A stretch of 64,000 nt of DNA from Daphnia carinata (Eukaryota > Arthropoda > Branchiopoda > Diplostraca > Daphniidae): contig NC_081338.1 of the NCBI RefSeq assembly GCF_022539665.2, positions 7,242,446 to 7,306,445 on the forward strand, read 5' to 3'. Position numbers and translations under genes: made by a program. This document shows positions 38,901 to 51,505 of this stretch, piece after piece; the first letter of the stretch is position 1, and every line of letters starts with the position of its first letter. The notes beneath the pieces were generated by a model. The model searched no databases, was not told where the DNA came from, and saw only the letters and a program-made list of their open reading frames with translations.

Positions 38901-41900
38901 TACGGTGACCTGTAGGGTGGATGACCTCCAATCTGTGTGGCAGTTAAAAAAATAAATAAATAAAAAGGCGATTTTCACGCCGCACTGAGCTTCTCCCGAA
39001 CGACGCAACGGATTTTTATACGGGCCGATGACGCAACATCACGGGGCTTCTTTGTCACGCGCTATCTTGGCCCGAAAATGGCGAACACACATGTTTTTTT
39101 TGTTTTTTTTTTTTTTTTTTTGTATCGCCGTCTTTGGTGGCGTGGCCTGTCGTGTGTGAACGCGGCCAAGTTCAAAGCTGCGGAACGAACGAGCCGCATC
39201 TTCCTATTTCCAAAATAATTTTTCTTTTTTTTTTTTTTTATTATAAAGCCCAATCGTCCCGCGTGTTTCGTTCATTGCGCATTCTTCATAATCATCGAAC
39301 CGCTGCGGGGCTGAAATGTATCATTATTACGGTCTGAATTGATCTTATTTTCTACTTTGACATCATTATTTTGAATATCGACGTGTAATCAAACCATTTA
39401 TGGGGAAGAGAGATGGATTATCACGATACACGCGAGCCGGCATAAACGAAGGCTGTGTGAAAGAGTTCGTTTTTTTTTTTTTTTTAAAAGCTTAAATGTA
39501 TAATAGACGTTTGCTGGCAACAACATTAAAAAAAGCCGGTGTAGTTTGGGAATGCCTGAAAGTGCTGTGCGCCCCCCTACGTGTGTGGAAGGAGTCGCCC
39601 TTGTGGATTACGTATTTTCGCTTGAGAATATATCAGCTGGAAGGGGCTCCGACTAAAGCGGTCAGTACACAACTGGCATCCCAACCTGTTGGCCGGTTTT
39701 TTTTTTATTTCAAATTTTTAAAAGGGCATTTTTTTACACAGTGCAGAGCGAGGTGTTATAATACGGCCGTGTGTCATAAGCCCTAAAAGAAAAAGGATAA
39801 TGTATCGCAAAACTCATGGAAGACCAAAAATTGAGTGTGAAGCCTCTTATCTACGTCCGTGACTTTTATTGACATTGGTGCGAAGCTAAAGTCCAGTTTG
39901 TGTTTTACAGTGCGCTCCAAGCGTGATTTTTCTACAATTAAAAATTTCAAAGTGATTCGTTTTCCTTTTTTATAGACTGCCATTTCAATTGCGTGCGCTC
40001 TACTTGAACGCAGTTTATCTTTTGTTCTTCTTCCTTTAACAAAAAAAAAAAAAAAAAAGGGGACGCGTGCAATACGATTTTCGCGTTGTTGGTTGCTATT
40101 CTTGTCCTTCGTTTCGTGGTCAATCACGAAAAGGTCGGGAAAAATAGGCAAACAGAAGTTGAAGCAAAAGGCGGAAATCAATTCCAAAAAAGATGGTGGT
40201 CATTGGCTAGCGGAAGTGGTCGCACATTGTCTCGCTCAAGTCCGCCGTAAACAACGAAGAATGCATCCATACCGGAGTTAACGGTCTCCCACCACTACCC
40301 TGTGCAACCCAAACCACTTGATGGTTTTCTTTTTTTTTTTTTATAGACCTTGCGATCCAGTTTCTCGTGAGTTTTACCATATTTTCCTTCCCCTCTATTA
40401 TTACATAGCAAAAATCGACCGTACAGAAAAATGGCTACAATTGTCTCGCTCTATTTTTTTGGCCAATCTTCTTCGCTTTAAAGAAGCGCGCTGTAATCAG
40501 AAAAAAAATAAAATAAAATAAAAGAATGAAGTTACCTGCGCTTGAACGGCTCAGCGGGAATTTCTTTTGCGAGATGGTGGGGAACACACACACCAAAAAA
40601 AAAAAAAATGTGTCGTTAAACTGCTGTGTGTACCTTACGGTTTATTATATTGCACAACCGCACAAGTGCAATATAATATACAGATTGAATATTTTAATTT
40701 TTTAAAGATTTCCCGCGCTCTTTTCGTCTCGCTTTCCATCGCACGCAAAACAAATCTGTTTTTTAAGTTCTCCCATCTACTCGGTTATCAGTGCAGCCTT
40801 TTTCTTAAATACTTTTTTCGAAAGTTTGAGAGAAGAGAAAAGAATTCCAGATAAGATGAGGTGAGAGACAAATGACGGTTATATGCCCTGCCGTAGACGT
40901 TATGTGTTTGTTGATATAAGCGAGTCAATTATAAGACACACACACACACACAAAAGAGATTGAAATTTTTTTTTTCGAAAATCCGGGTTTGGTTTTTTCC
41001 CCCGATTTTTACTAGTTGCATGTATAAAAGTTGAGTGACTTTCTAATGGGCCGCGCGCATCGACGGGCCATGCCCAGCATCCGAAAGTAGATTTGAGCAC
41101 GGGGTTCTCTCTTGCGACGATGGAGATCACGCGAAAGTGTATCCGAGACAAGGGGGGGGTGAAGAAAATTAGAGAACTGTGAAAAGAGTATATCCTTGTT
41201 AGATGCGAGTGTAGGACAAAAGCTACCGCGTCCATAAAAAAAAAAAAGGAAAATGTTTCAGTGGTGAAGTGAAGAGTCTAATCTTACTCATTTATCTTTT
41301 CTCTCCTCCGCTTCTGTTCTGTATACCCTCGTTAGCCTCCCCTTTTGTGAACGTTAGAGAATTTTTGGAAAGATATTCTTTTTTTTTTTTAAGCCGATTT
41401 GTTCGGAATGGATGGGAAAAAAGAAAATTGGATGTAGAAGAAGGAGCATGTGGTCCTCCACTTGATGAACCATTGTTTATTTTTTTTTTCGTTTTGTTTC
41501 TGGGTACGCTGACCGCGTGCATCTGCGAAACAACAGATTGATAACATCGCCACTTGCCTGAGACTGCTGACGGCATTAGGAATACCATTGGACGACGTTA
41601 CGGCTACTGATATACACCAAGGCAATTTAAAATCCATCCTCACTGTCTTCTTCGCCCTGTCGCGATATAAACAACAACAAAAGTTACAACATCAGCAACA
41701 ACAACAGCAACAACAAGAAATGGCCAAGTAAGATTTCAGAATAAAATTTTCTGGAATTATAAATATGTCACCCGTGATGTTTTTTTTTATTATTTGATTT
41801 TTTTTATTGTAGGATTCCGGTTGCCAAAACGAATGTGTCTTCCATTCCAGCGGTTGGACCCGTTAAAAGGCCGGGGCAGGTGCAAATGATTTCAAAAATC

Positions 41901-44900
41901 GCGGTGCCATCTAGCGTACACTATGGTAAGAAAAACAAAAAATGGATAAAAATTGAAATTTGAAACTGACGTCAAGAGTGGACAAAAATCTTATCTTTCG
42001 CCGGAAAAACAGTCTTATTATCAGTTGAATAAATTAGCACAAAGCTGTTGAATTGCATTGGTGGCAGTTACACCAAGTGTAATTAATTTTCTGTGAGAAA
42101 GAAAAGACAAAATTGAACAAAAGGGTCGGGACTGAGCCCTGAGGCAGTAAGGGTTGACCCTCGTGTGTTTGAGTCAAGTACAGCGGAAGTGATACGAAGG
42201 GTGAGAGAGAAAGGTTTTGATGCGAACATGTAATCAACTCAGTGAGTTGTTGCATTGGTGGGCCGTTGCTCTTTCGCAGTTGCTTCACAAGAGGCTTCCA
42301 GTATGTTCTATTGAATGCTAACACTCTGATTTGTGATGCTTTTTGCTTTCATTTAAGGTACCACATGTTGTTATTTGTTTACTTCTGCTAGTTGAGCACA
42401 TTCCGTGCATTGCATTCATTTCTCTTGCAACCACCTGTTGGAATCAAAGTTTTCATAGTTTCTTTGTTTTACCCAGGCTCACCACAACTGAGACCACTCT
42501 CCAGCACAGCTACATCTGCTGCCAGTTCTCGGTCAGCTAGCCCCAGCCTTTGCAGCACTGGTAATTAAACCGTTTTCTACATTCGTTTTGTTTAATGTGT
42601 TAATTCCATCTTGTATTTTAAAATTAACAGGAAGTGGCAACCTTTCTTCAACAGGTTCTCTTATACCACGGACCCCAACCAAAACCAACACTTCAGCAAA
42701 GTAAGGGAACAACTGTCTTATAGAAAATTGTACGCTATCAACTAATACCCTTTCTCTGTTAGGATAAATTCGATCAAGACACCGTTAGTTGCACATCCAA
42801 TACAGAAGCAATCCATGCTTGAAAAATTCAAATTATTTAAACCCAGCGACAAATCAGTTGGTGAGTCTAATTGTTAAGTGTCATGCATAGTTCAAGTTTC
42901 ATCGAAGTGTTGTTGTTTTTTTTTAAAGGTATTCCAACAGCGCTGTCAAAACGGCCGTCCAGCTCAAGCGGTTTCAGTTCTGGACGTTCAGAGCAGGGAG
43001 ATAGTTCGTTCAATGGCAATAACGGTCATGCAGCTCCATTAACGACTTTGGCCGTATTCGACCAACCAGCGCAACAGAAGAAAACAATACCCAATCCGCT
43101 TGTAGTGCAAAACGGAACCAAAGAGCGAAGTATCAGAACTCGAGCAAAAAACTCGCCGAAATTGTCGCCTAAAGTGAAAAGAGTCGCTGAAACCGAAGAA
43201 ATTTGCAATATGAAGATGAACGAACAACAAGCAACGATGCCTGCAAAACCTTTCTGCTCGGGCAGCGGCATACCTAAGCCGACAGCTGCCGTTAAGGGTA
43301 CCGCCAAAGTTGTGAAGAAGCCAAACGCAACTGAGGATACCGTCTTAGAGAGGACACCCGGGGATGGGAAAGAGGTTCCAATGGCCACGAACAAAGCTAG
43401 TTGCAAGTCTGAAATAGTAGAACCCTCTGCTGCCGATACCGCTTCTTCGGTGCTTCACGATTCTAATTTGTTGTTAAACTCTTCAGCCGCGTCTCACAAA
43501 GAATCTGCGTTATCAAGTCAAGTGGCCGTCAAGTGCAGCAGCGGCACGGATAGCCCTACCATTCGTCTTCCTTCGATTGCGGATACGAAGGAGCCCAGCA
43601 GTCAACAGCCCATTCTACCCCGCTCTCAAAACCAACCAGGCCACATTTCTGACGCTCCTGATCAAGCAAATCAGCAGTTAGAAACACAACCGCGAGAAAA
43701 CCTGACAGACCGTGCCGAATTCTTACCATCAGAGAGCGATCAGCCGGACGATTGCAAGGCTGAAAATTCGCGGCCTTTGAACAACAACAGTAGTTTTGTG
43801 GCTAAGGTGTTTCCCAGGACGAGCACAGATCTAGAAAAGAATCCTTCCTCTAGTGACATAGTCAACGGTGATGCAACGAGTCAGTGTCAAGACGACGACG
43901 AGGACGAGTCGATGAACGTTCAACCCATGACAATATTTTCGCCAAACAAGAACCTCGTCAAGCGACACGAATATCCAAATGGGACCAGCCAACCGTTTCA
44001 TGACAGCCCGACTACAATAAAACGTGCAGCCAACACTTCGTATGCCGATCCGCTCGATGGCTACTTGTCTGAGGGCGGTGCGTCTTTTTATGCCCGGAAA
44101 GCCCACTATATGGCGGTGACGCAGCGCAATAAAGATGAAGACAGGTGAGCATTAATTTCGATGACAAGTGAGAATAAGGTAGAAGTGTTATCGAATTTCA
44201 CGGGGCAAAAAACTAGAAAGGACATCAACACGGCAGACCTTTCAAGTTTGATTGATTATGTAAATGGAGAGAGCAGTAAATGACTGGCAAACGAGTAATA
44301 TGATGAGGTCAATGGCGGGGGTCGGGTATCCAACACCAGGCGGAGCTGTTTGATGGCGTAACACAGTGACCATCAACGCACGCGCAGCAGCTGCCGCTAT
44401 TGATTTCCTCACCCTCTGTGCTGATGCATGTCTGCAACCCCTCGACCATCGCCCCAGTACGTTTCGCAGCTCCTGTGTGTATTGGCACAACTAGCGTGCA
44501 TCTCGTGGGGTTATCACTCGAAATAATATTGAGTGCTGCACAACACTTGGCGTTTTTTTCTTTTATTTATTTCACATCTTTTTTGTGTTTTTGCGTGCTT
44601 CGCCGTTTTTATTTGAACATAGTTACGACGACTCCAGTTCGTTATCCAGTGGCATATCTGATCCGTGGAACGAAGTTTATGGACTTAATTTCAAGGTATA
44701 AATAATGTCGTCATCGGTTTGAGTTCACGCGTTTAGTGTTAACTTTGTTATCGATTTTTCTCGTGTTTATTTCTTCCTAGATGGAACAGAATGGAGTGTA
44801 CCCTGGCATTCCGAACGGTTATGGAACACCGCTTCAGAATCGTCGTCATCCACCGGCTGTCGCTGAGACTTCTCCTTACAAGTACGTACGCTTATTGTAG

Positions 44901-47900
44901 TTATCGAACGCGATCTATTAATAACGATCTCGTTTTGCAGACAAATATCGAGTTCGCAATGGAAGAAGTTTATTGAAGCCGGCCGCCTGCCATCATCGGA
45001 AAGGTTCCAAACGGAATTATGGAAGAGTGACACTCGGGAACGTTCGCGATCCCAGCAGCAAGAACCATCTTCTCCCCGGAAAACGGAGCACAAAAAACTG
45101 AACACGATCGAATCTGGCAAGCGAAGTAAAGTGTATACGGAAAGTGAGACGGGCGAACGACGCCAGCCAGCAAAAGGCGTCCCAGCTTCCTTTGGTTACG
45201 TCAAAAAGAACATGGCTTATCCGGGAGTGGATTCAAAGCGGTACGATACGTCCACCGCTAACGGAAAGACAATCAGCTACAAGACGGCAAATGTGGCGAC
45301 GGTTCCAAAATTAGTGGAAGAACATCATCGAGACAGTAGTGCTTCAGCCAATTCAAACCGAAGTTTGGAAAGGCCAAAAACCCGTTTGAAAGTCAGTGGA
45401 GGAACCCAGACAGATATGAGCGGTCGAACATTAAAGCCGACCCAGTACAAGGCACCTCCTACCTCTGTCCAGACATCGCTCAATCAGCCTTGCGGATCGT
45501 TCAGCGATTCTGAATATCAAACATCCAATAGCGGAGCAAAATTCGCATTGCCAGTTTGCCCGTCATCAAATGGGAAAGTCGGCAATCAGCAAACGGGTTT
45601 CAAGTCGTATTCACTTACCGCTCCAATTGCTAATCAACTGTCGCACAACATCCGCGAACGTCTATTACTCTCCGGTACGCAGAGTCTTCCAAAGTCCCAT
45701 TTTAATCACATCAACGCCCGAGGTAAACAAGAGTTGCCTTTCTATTAGCTAAACCCTTTCAATTTATTAATATTAGTCATAACGGTGTTCAATTGTTTTA
45801 ACCTTGACTCTGCACGACTAACCAAAAGGCATGGAAGAAAAGCGATTAGCGCATGTCAATTTCGCCGCACATTTATTTGCCGGTGTCAGCGAACTGAACG
45901 GAGAAACGGATTTGAATCTAGACTCGCCTGGCGGCTCCCAATCTGGCGACAAATTGCGTGACAAAGACAAATCCATCAAGTACGTCGTGAATGGCAGGAA
46001 CATGCACACGGATGGCTCACTTAGTGACACACCCTACACGGCTTACTGGAATAAATATCATCCGAAGAACACTAATGGTATTTTTGCTTGGCCTAGTGAA
46101 ACCTTTCTCTTTTTTTCTTTTATCTGTTTAAACTGTAGTCATTTTGTTGTTGTAGACATGACTGATAATCCAGACAGCAATTTGGATTCTGTAAATGCAC
46201 ATGGGCCGAAAATTCCCTGGTTGAATAACCCTCCCAGTCCCCGATTGAACAGAAGCAACAGTGTCCGGTAAGGAAATCCATTCGTTGTGTTTCGAAACTT
46301 TTGGGAAATAATACTTAGTCATTTGGGCAGGTCAACCAAGTCAGAAAAGGTTTATCCTTCTATGTTGCAACGTAACGAAGAGGGTGAGCTCAACAATTTC
46401 AGCAATCACGCTGCAGATAGCAGTGCAGATCCGTTGAGCACTCATCGCTATGCGGGTTCTTCCACATCTCGGTCGTCTGTTGGCAACTACAGTGCTCTTC
46501 TGTCTCTCTCAAGGATGAATTCCAAGGAAGAAGACTGTGAGTTCTTTGTATTCTGCGTATCTGATGCCAACATTGTTTTGACATGACTTGTTAATTTAAA
46601 CAGGTCATGGCTCATCCCTCAGTCTGGTTTCGACAGCCAGTTCTCTGTATTCATCGCAAGAAGAGAAACAAGCGTCGGAAATCCGTAAGTTGAGACGGGA
46701 ATTGGCCGAAGCTCATGAGAAAGTGAACACATTGTCTGGACAGTTGTCAACTAATGTAAGTGAAATCATTTGTTTTGTTTCTTTTCATGAATGTCATTTT
46801 TATTTTGAAATGAATTTGATTGTCCGTTTCGTTCTTGCAGGCTCACGTAGTTGCCGCCTTTGAGCAGTCTTTAGCCAGCATGACTAGTCGCTTGCAATCA
46901 TTAACCATGACGGCTGAACACAAGGTAAATTTTCTAATTCCTCCGATAGAAGTAATGGTTGAAAAATAAAGATTTAATTTGCAGGAAAACGAGCTGCAAG
47001 ATTTACGGCAGTTTATAGAACAATTGCGAAAACAAGGAGTTCAAACCGGATCACTAGAAAAAATGGATTCGCAAGCCAATCAGTCATCAATGTCGCGTCA
47101 ATTGTCAAGTGATTCAGTTTCTAGCGTGACGTCGCAGACAACCAACATGAGCTCTGTTTCATCTTTGTCGCCTTCTCAGCCCAATGGATCGTGTTCACCG
47201 TCACCTTCTCCTTCACTCAAGAAAAAGTCCTGGTTGCGTAACTCCTTTTCGAAAGCATTTTCACGCTCCAAGCGGCCTCAGGGAGGGGGTCATCGTCAGG
47301 GCACTGGCTCTGATTCTGAAGATTCTTCTGGACCCGTACGCGGGATAGCCAGCACTTGGTCGGCGCCTTCCTCGCCCATGCTAGCTAGTCATCATCCGCA
47401 TCCCCAACATTCGATCGACGTCCCAGATGGCGAAGCCGATCGATCATCAGCCGTTCCAGAGACTGTTCAGGATTTGAAAAAGCAACTTAGAGAAAAAGAT
47501 ATGGTGTTGACTGATATTCGTCTCGAAGCATTGTCTTCGGCCCATCAACTGGAGGCACTTAAAGAAACGGTTTCGAGGATGAGGGTATGTTTCATTAAAT
47601 AATGCAGATAGATATCGTTTAATTATTAACTATAACCTTATATTTAGAACGAAATGCTTACATTGAAGCAAGATAATGAAAGGCTCCATCGTCAAGTAGA
47701 GCACCAGTCGGCTGCCTCTTCACCTCATCATACGGTTGATCGTCGTCAATCCCATCGACGATCGCCAGCTGATGAAGCAGCTGTCGTTACTGGTATGTTT
47801 TAATAGAAATTCCTGTACAAGAATGTCCGCCTTCAAAGCCATTCTTTCATTTGATCATTCCTCAGATTGGATGCTCGGAATAGACAATGACAAAGATAGC

Positions 47901-49696
47901 AAATCGATCGCAGTTCGTCTTCATATCAATCAAAAGGAAGAGGACTGCAAATCGGCAACTGATACCACTAATTTGTGGTTGATTGGTTACATAGCTGTCA
48001 GCGGGAAAACGCGTTGGGATCATCTGGATAATTCAATCTGCAAGCTCTTTAACGAGTACTTGCGACACGTTGATCCCCAATCTCATCTTGGTTTAGACGA
48101 AGAATGTCTGACTTCTTATCGAGTTGGAGAAGTTGTGCGATCTTTAAACGTCGACGAAGACGCCGCAACCCTGCCAGAATTGCTACCATGCGGCTACTTA
48201 GTGGGTGATTGTAACTTCATCGCTGCCATCGTGAAACAGAGCTCGAATTATGATTTGCCAGCTTGTCTAGCGCTTGATACGCTCATACCGTTACCTATTC
48301 TGAGCAGGTAAATCTTTGTTCGTTTTCACATTAATTTAGTACAATCATTAATTGCTAACATTTAACATTGTTTTATTTTGTAAGATATGTATCGTTACTT
48401 AACGAACACGGACGAGTCATCCTGAGTGGACCATCTGGAACGGGCAAGTCGTATCTGGCGCGAAAACTGGCCGACTACTGCATAGGAAAGGATGAAACAG
48501 TGACGTCCACCGCATCCACCACGACGCTAAAGTAAGTGTCATAAAACGACTGGTATATCATTTCCAATATATTAATGCATCATTGTTTTATAATCAGGAT
48601 TGATGCTTCGAGTTGCAAGGAAATTCGACAATATTTAAGCCATGTCTGTGAATCTTTGCTGACTGGTAACACAAGCGACATCCCCAGCGTCATAATTTTA
48701 GAAGACTTGCACCTAGCCCCTTCGCTTTGCGAGATTTTCTCACCACTTTCTCATTTTGAGTCGGTGCGAGAAAACCAAAAATTTCCGTATCTGATTGGTA
48801 CGACTGGTCCAATGGCGCAATCCTCGGCGCAACTTCAGTTGCAGTTCAATTTCCGGTGAGTGAACCCTCTTGAAATCGGTTTAGCGAACAAGCTTATTTT
48901 AATGGGTTTGTTTTGAATTTTAGCTGGATTCTTCTTGCCAATCATGTAGAACCGGTACAAGGGCTCATCCAACGTTTCTTACGGCGTCGCTTGATTCAGA
49001 GCGAACTTGTAGCCAAATCGCGTGATGCGGCATTGGAACGTGTGGTCGAGTGGATTCCTCGTTGCTGGGCTCATCTGAACAAATTTTTGGAGACTCATAA
49101 CTCGGCTGACGTGACGATTGGTCCACGATGGTTCCTCCAGGTTCCTGCTGATTCAACGTGTTCGCAAATTTGGTTCACCGACTTGTGGAATTATACATTG
49201 GCACCGTATTTGCTGCACGCAGCCAAAGAAGGCGTCCAACTTTATGGAAAACGAGCAGCCTGGGAAGATCCGACGTTGTGGATCTTATCCACGTATCCTT
49301 GGGCACAAGGCAGTGCCTGCGATGCTCTTATGCGGTAATACCTTTTTGTCGTAGCTGCGTGCATTTTGTGTGCAATATATTGAGCTTTCTCGGTTTTTAA
49401 TTGTAGACTTCGACCTGAAGATGTCGGTTACGATTCTGCAACAAGACCGAATTCCACTAGTGTTTTCAACCAGGATCGAGACCCAATGGTATGTCTAGTT
49501 TAAGGCAATTAAACTTTAAGAAGAAGAAACAGAACGTGCCAACGATGACAATAACGTCTAGATAATACTTTGTTAGGTGAATATGCTAATGAACCTACAA
49601 GAAGCAGCTGGTCTTCCAAGTCCAGTGGATAATTCAGAAAACAGTTCCGAATCGATTGCTAGCACAACCGAGTCAAGGGCGACAGATTCAATTTAA
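27362..49696 (+). CDS. Neuron navigator (NAV2/NAV3 type, sickie homologue), complete
   Basis: A microtubule plus-end/actin-linked protein for cell migration and axon growth. Exons: 27362-27442, 35765-35882, 36124-36176, 41537-41727, 41813-41925, 42477-42560, 42631-42700, 42763-42860, 42929-44144, 44623-44695, 44781-44881, 44941-45722, 45829-46077, 46156-46267, 46331-46536, 46604-46755, 46841-46924, 46985-47584, 47648-47792, 47866-48307, 48385-48531, 48598-48855, 48924-49334, 49407-49488, 49577-49696; 1995 codons plus stop, all in phase. The calponin-homology domain is at about 28-145 (IYTDWANHYL, DVTDGVILAD), then a Q-rich tail. The middle is Ser/Pro-rich and basic, with the conserved KQSMLEKFKLF and GYVKK. 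Coiled coils lie at about 1200-1262 and 1430-1490 (EIRKLRRELAEAHEK). The C-terminal AAA-type ATPase has Walker A GPSGTGKS near 1675 and Walker B VIILEDLH near 1740. The start ATG follows an in-frame stop after a 3' splice site at 27341, so upstream untranslated exons exist. Confidence 0.96.
29963..29995. repeat. (AC)n microsatellite in navigator intron 1
   Basis: About sixteen AC units, uninterrupted; the longest dinucleotide run in the window. Confidence 0.9.
31089..31106. repeat. Poly-C tract (18) in navigator intron 1
   Basis: Eighteen consecutive C, equal to poly-G on the other strand. One of several G/C homopolymers of 10 or more in this gene's two long introns; the assembled length may be unreliable. 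Confidence 0.8.
32944..32959. repeat. Poly-G tract (16) in navigator intron 1
   Basis: Sixteen consecutive G on the coding strand, in the pre-mRNA sense. Capable of G-quadruplex formation in principle. Confidence 0.8.
37880..37896. repeat. Poly-C tract (17) in navigator intron 3
   Basis: Seventeen consecutive C, the longest G/C homopolymer of this intron. Confidence 0.8.
40643..40678. repeat. Perfect 13-bp inverted repeat in navigator intron 3
   Basis: TATTATATTGCAC at 40643-40655 is exactly reverse-complemented at 40666-40678, with a 10-base loop. It can form a hairpin in the pre-mRNA. It is too short for a canonical pre-miRNA on its own. Confidence 0.7.
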
Positions 49697-51505
49697 TCGT
49701 AACCAAAGAACTGCAATTCAAAGTTCATTTCCTAAGCCACGCTTTTTGCATATAGAAATTATTCTTTTGTATTTTTATTTTATTTTATTTTTAATTAAAA
49801 GATTATCTTATGTTACATGAATTTTTGAAGCGAACAATTCCCCTGTATTTCCCCGTGGTGTCTGAAGAAAGCTTTTTCATTGATTTTGTGCTTACAACTT
49901 ATGCGATACACCAGCGGCTTTTTAAAAACCAGTTTTCAATTTCCTATTTTTGTACTAGTAAATAACTACGTGCTATAAAACTCCCAGTTCAATAATCGTT
50001 CGATCCGTTTTAAATTTACCATGCAAAACTTGTTTGTAATTGTATTTGTAAACAGTACACAGCATTTTTGTACCATTTCACATCCTCAAACTTCCAACAC
50101 CTTTCCCCATAATCTTTGACTAATTCGCTTGCTTAGAGAAATCAAAGGAATTCTTCGAGAAAATGGAACGTCCCAATTCCTCCTTCCCAATTCGCTGAAT
50201 TGCGAAATAGAATTTCTGGTAAGTTTTATGCCCTTACCTATTATACGATGCCAACATTTAAAATTTTTTTTTTTTTTTGTTTTTTCGGTTCAAAATATCC
50301 CGGATAGTGAACATTAAATGGATCTTTTTGACGACATCTCAGCCTTGGAAACAGCGATCTAAACACAAGCAGCCAGAAAGACAAATGCTCTTTCTACTCT
50401 AAAAACAAAGTAAGTGATAAATTTAGCTTATTAGTGAAGTGGAAATTTGAAAGAATACGTTAGCGAAAAGGGTACTATGAGGAGCAATCTTAAATTATCT
50501 ACTCTTGCCTTATACCGTTTTATTGCGTAAATTTTTTCAACTTTCTTGTTTTGGTTTTCCAAAAATCCAGTTTGTTTTTTTAAATCAACAGACGAATGTT
50601 TTCTGGTATTGGAAAGAGCTATTTTCAGAATCACATTATTTTGCTTTTGGACTCACGCAAACGTATAATTCTTGCATCAATCACGAGGGCAGGTTGATGG
50701 AAGGGCTTTAAAACCGGTTTCCAACCCAGCGTGGCGTGATGAGATGGATCATCTAGTATGAAAGTGAATTCAAGGACAATGGTCGTGCCGTTGTCCTCCA
50801 CCATAGCTTAAGAGAACACACTGAGGGCATAACGCCTTAGATCTACCGCTACATTAGTAATATTTTCTGCTGAAATATCGATTACACCCAGAAGAAGGCG
50901 ATGAAATTCCGCCATACACCAGATAGTTCTGAATTTCCTCATCCGTTCCTCTTATGGCCTTTCACGTAATGGAACAATGAGCTAGCTTAACCACAAGCAA
51001 AATGGAAGTAAACATTCCGGACAAACAAGCGTTTGTTCCGTGTTATGGGTACGACCTGCTTGTGCGTGGCCGAAGCAGGCGAAAAACACCTTGAAAAGAG
51101 CGTTTGGGGGTGGGGAATATGAAGCTACCTGCTATTTTCCCATAAAAACTCAACTCCTCCTCTAACCGGTAAGGGTGTGAAAGGACTTCTAGTTGGTTGC
51201 CAAGTGTGATAAGACGTAGTTGTGTTTCCGTGGACGGTCGGTGTTCAAGTGGGAAGCGTTTTCATTTTGTTGTTGCAAACCAAAGTCGAAGTTGCCCAGC
51301 AAAGTCGGCGCGTTAGGTTTTAATGTAAGTCAGTCTCTACTAAAACTGTGTGTTTTAACAATCTTCCGTGTACGCCATTTATCACAAACCAAACGAAGGT
51401 CAGAGTTCAGGAAAAGACGTTACTGAAACAATTTCTATACCTTCCTGACATTGAAGGCATAGTAACTATAGAAGAATTTGAACAATTTTTGCGCACAGGA
51501 CAAAC
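49697..51505. other. 3' region of navigator and spacer before prolyl 4-hydroxylase
   Basis: The navigator 3' UTR begins here; the poly(A) site could not be placed because no clear AATAAA lies close to the stop. The rest is spacer with no recognisable gene; the short open frames lack splice partners. Confidence 0.5.

Larger units (their letters stand above)
36177..41536. other. Navigator intron 3 (5.4 kb)
   Basis: It splits the calponin-homology domain coding sequence after the codons for NASQM. Low-complexity sequence with many A/T runs, a 17-base C run (37880-37896) and a perfect 13-bp hairpin at 40643-40678. No nested gene was recognised. Confidence 0.7.
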
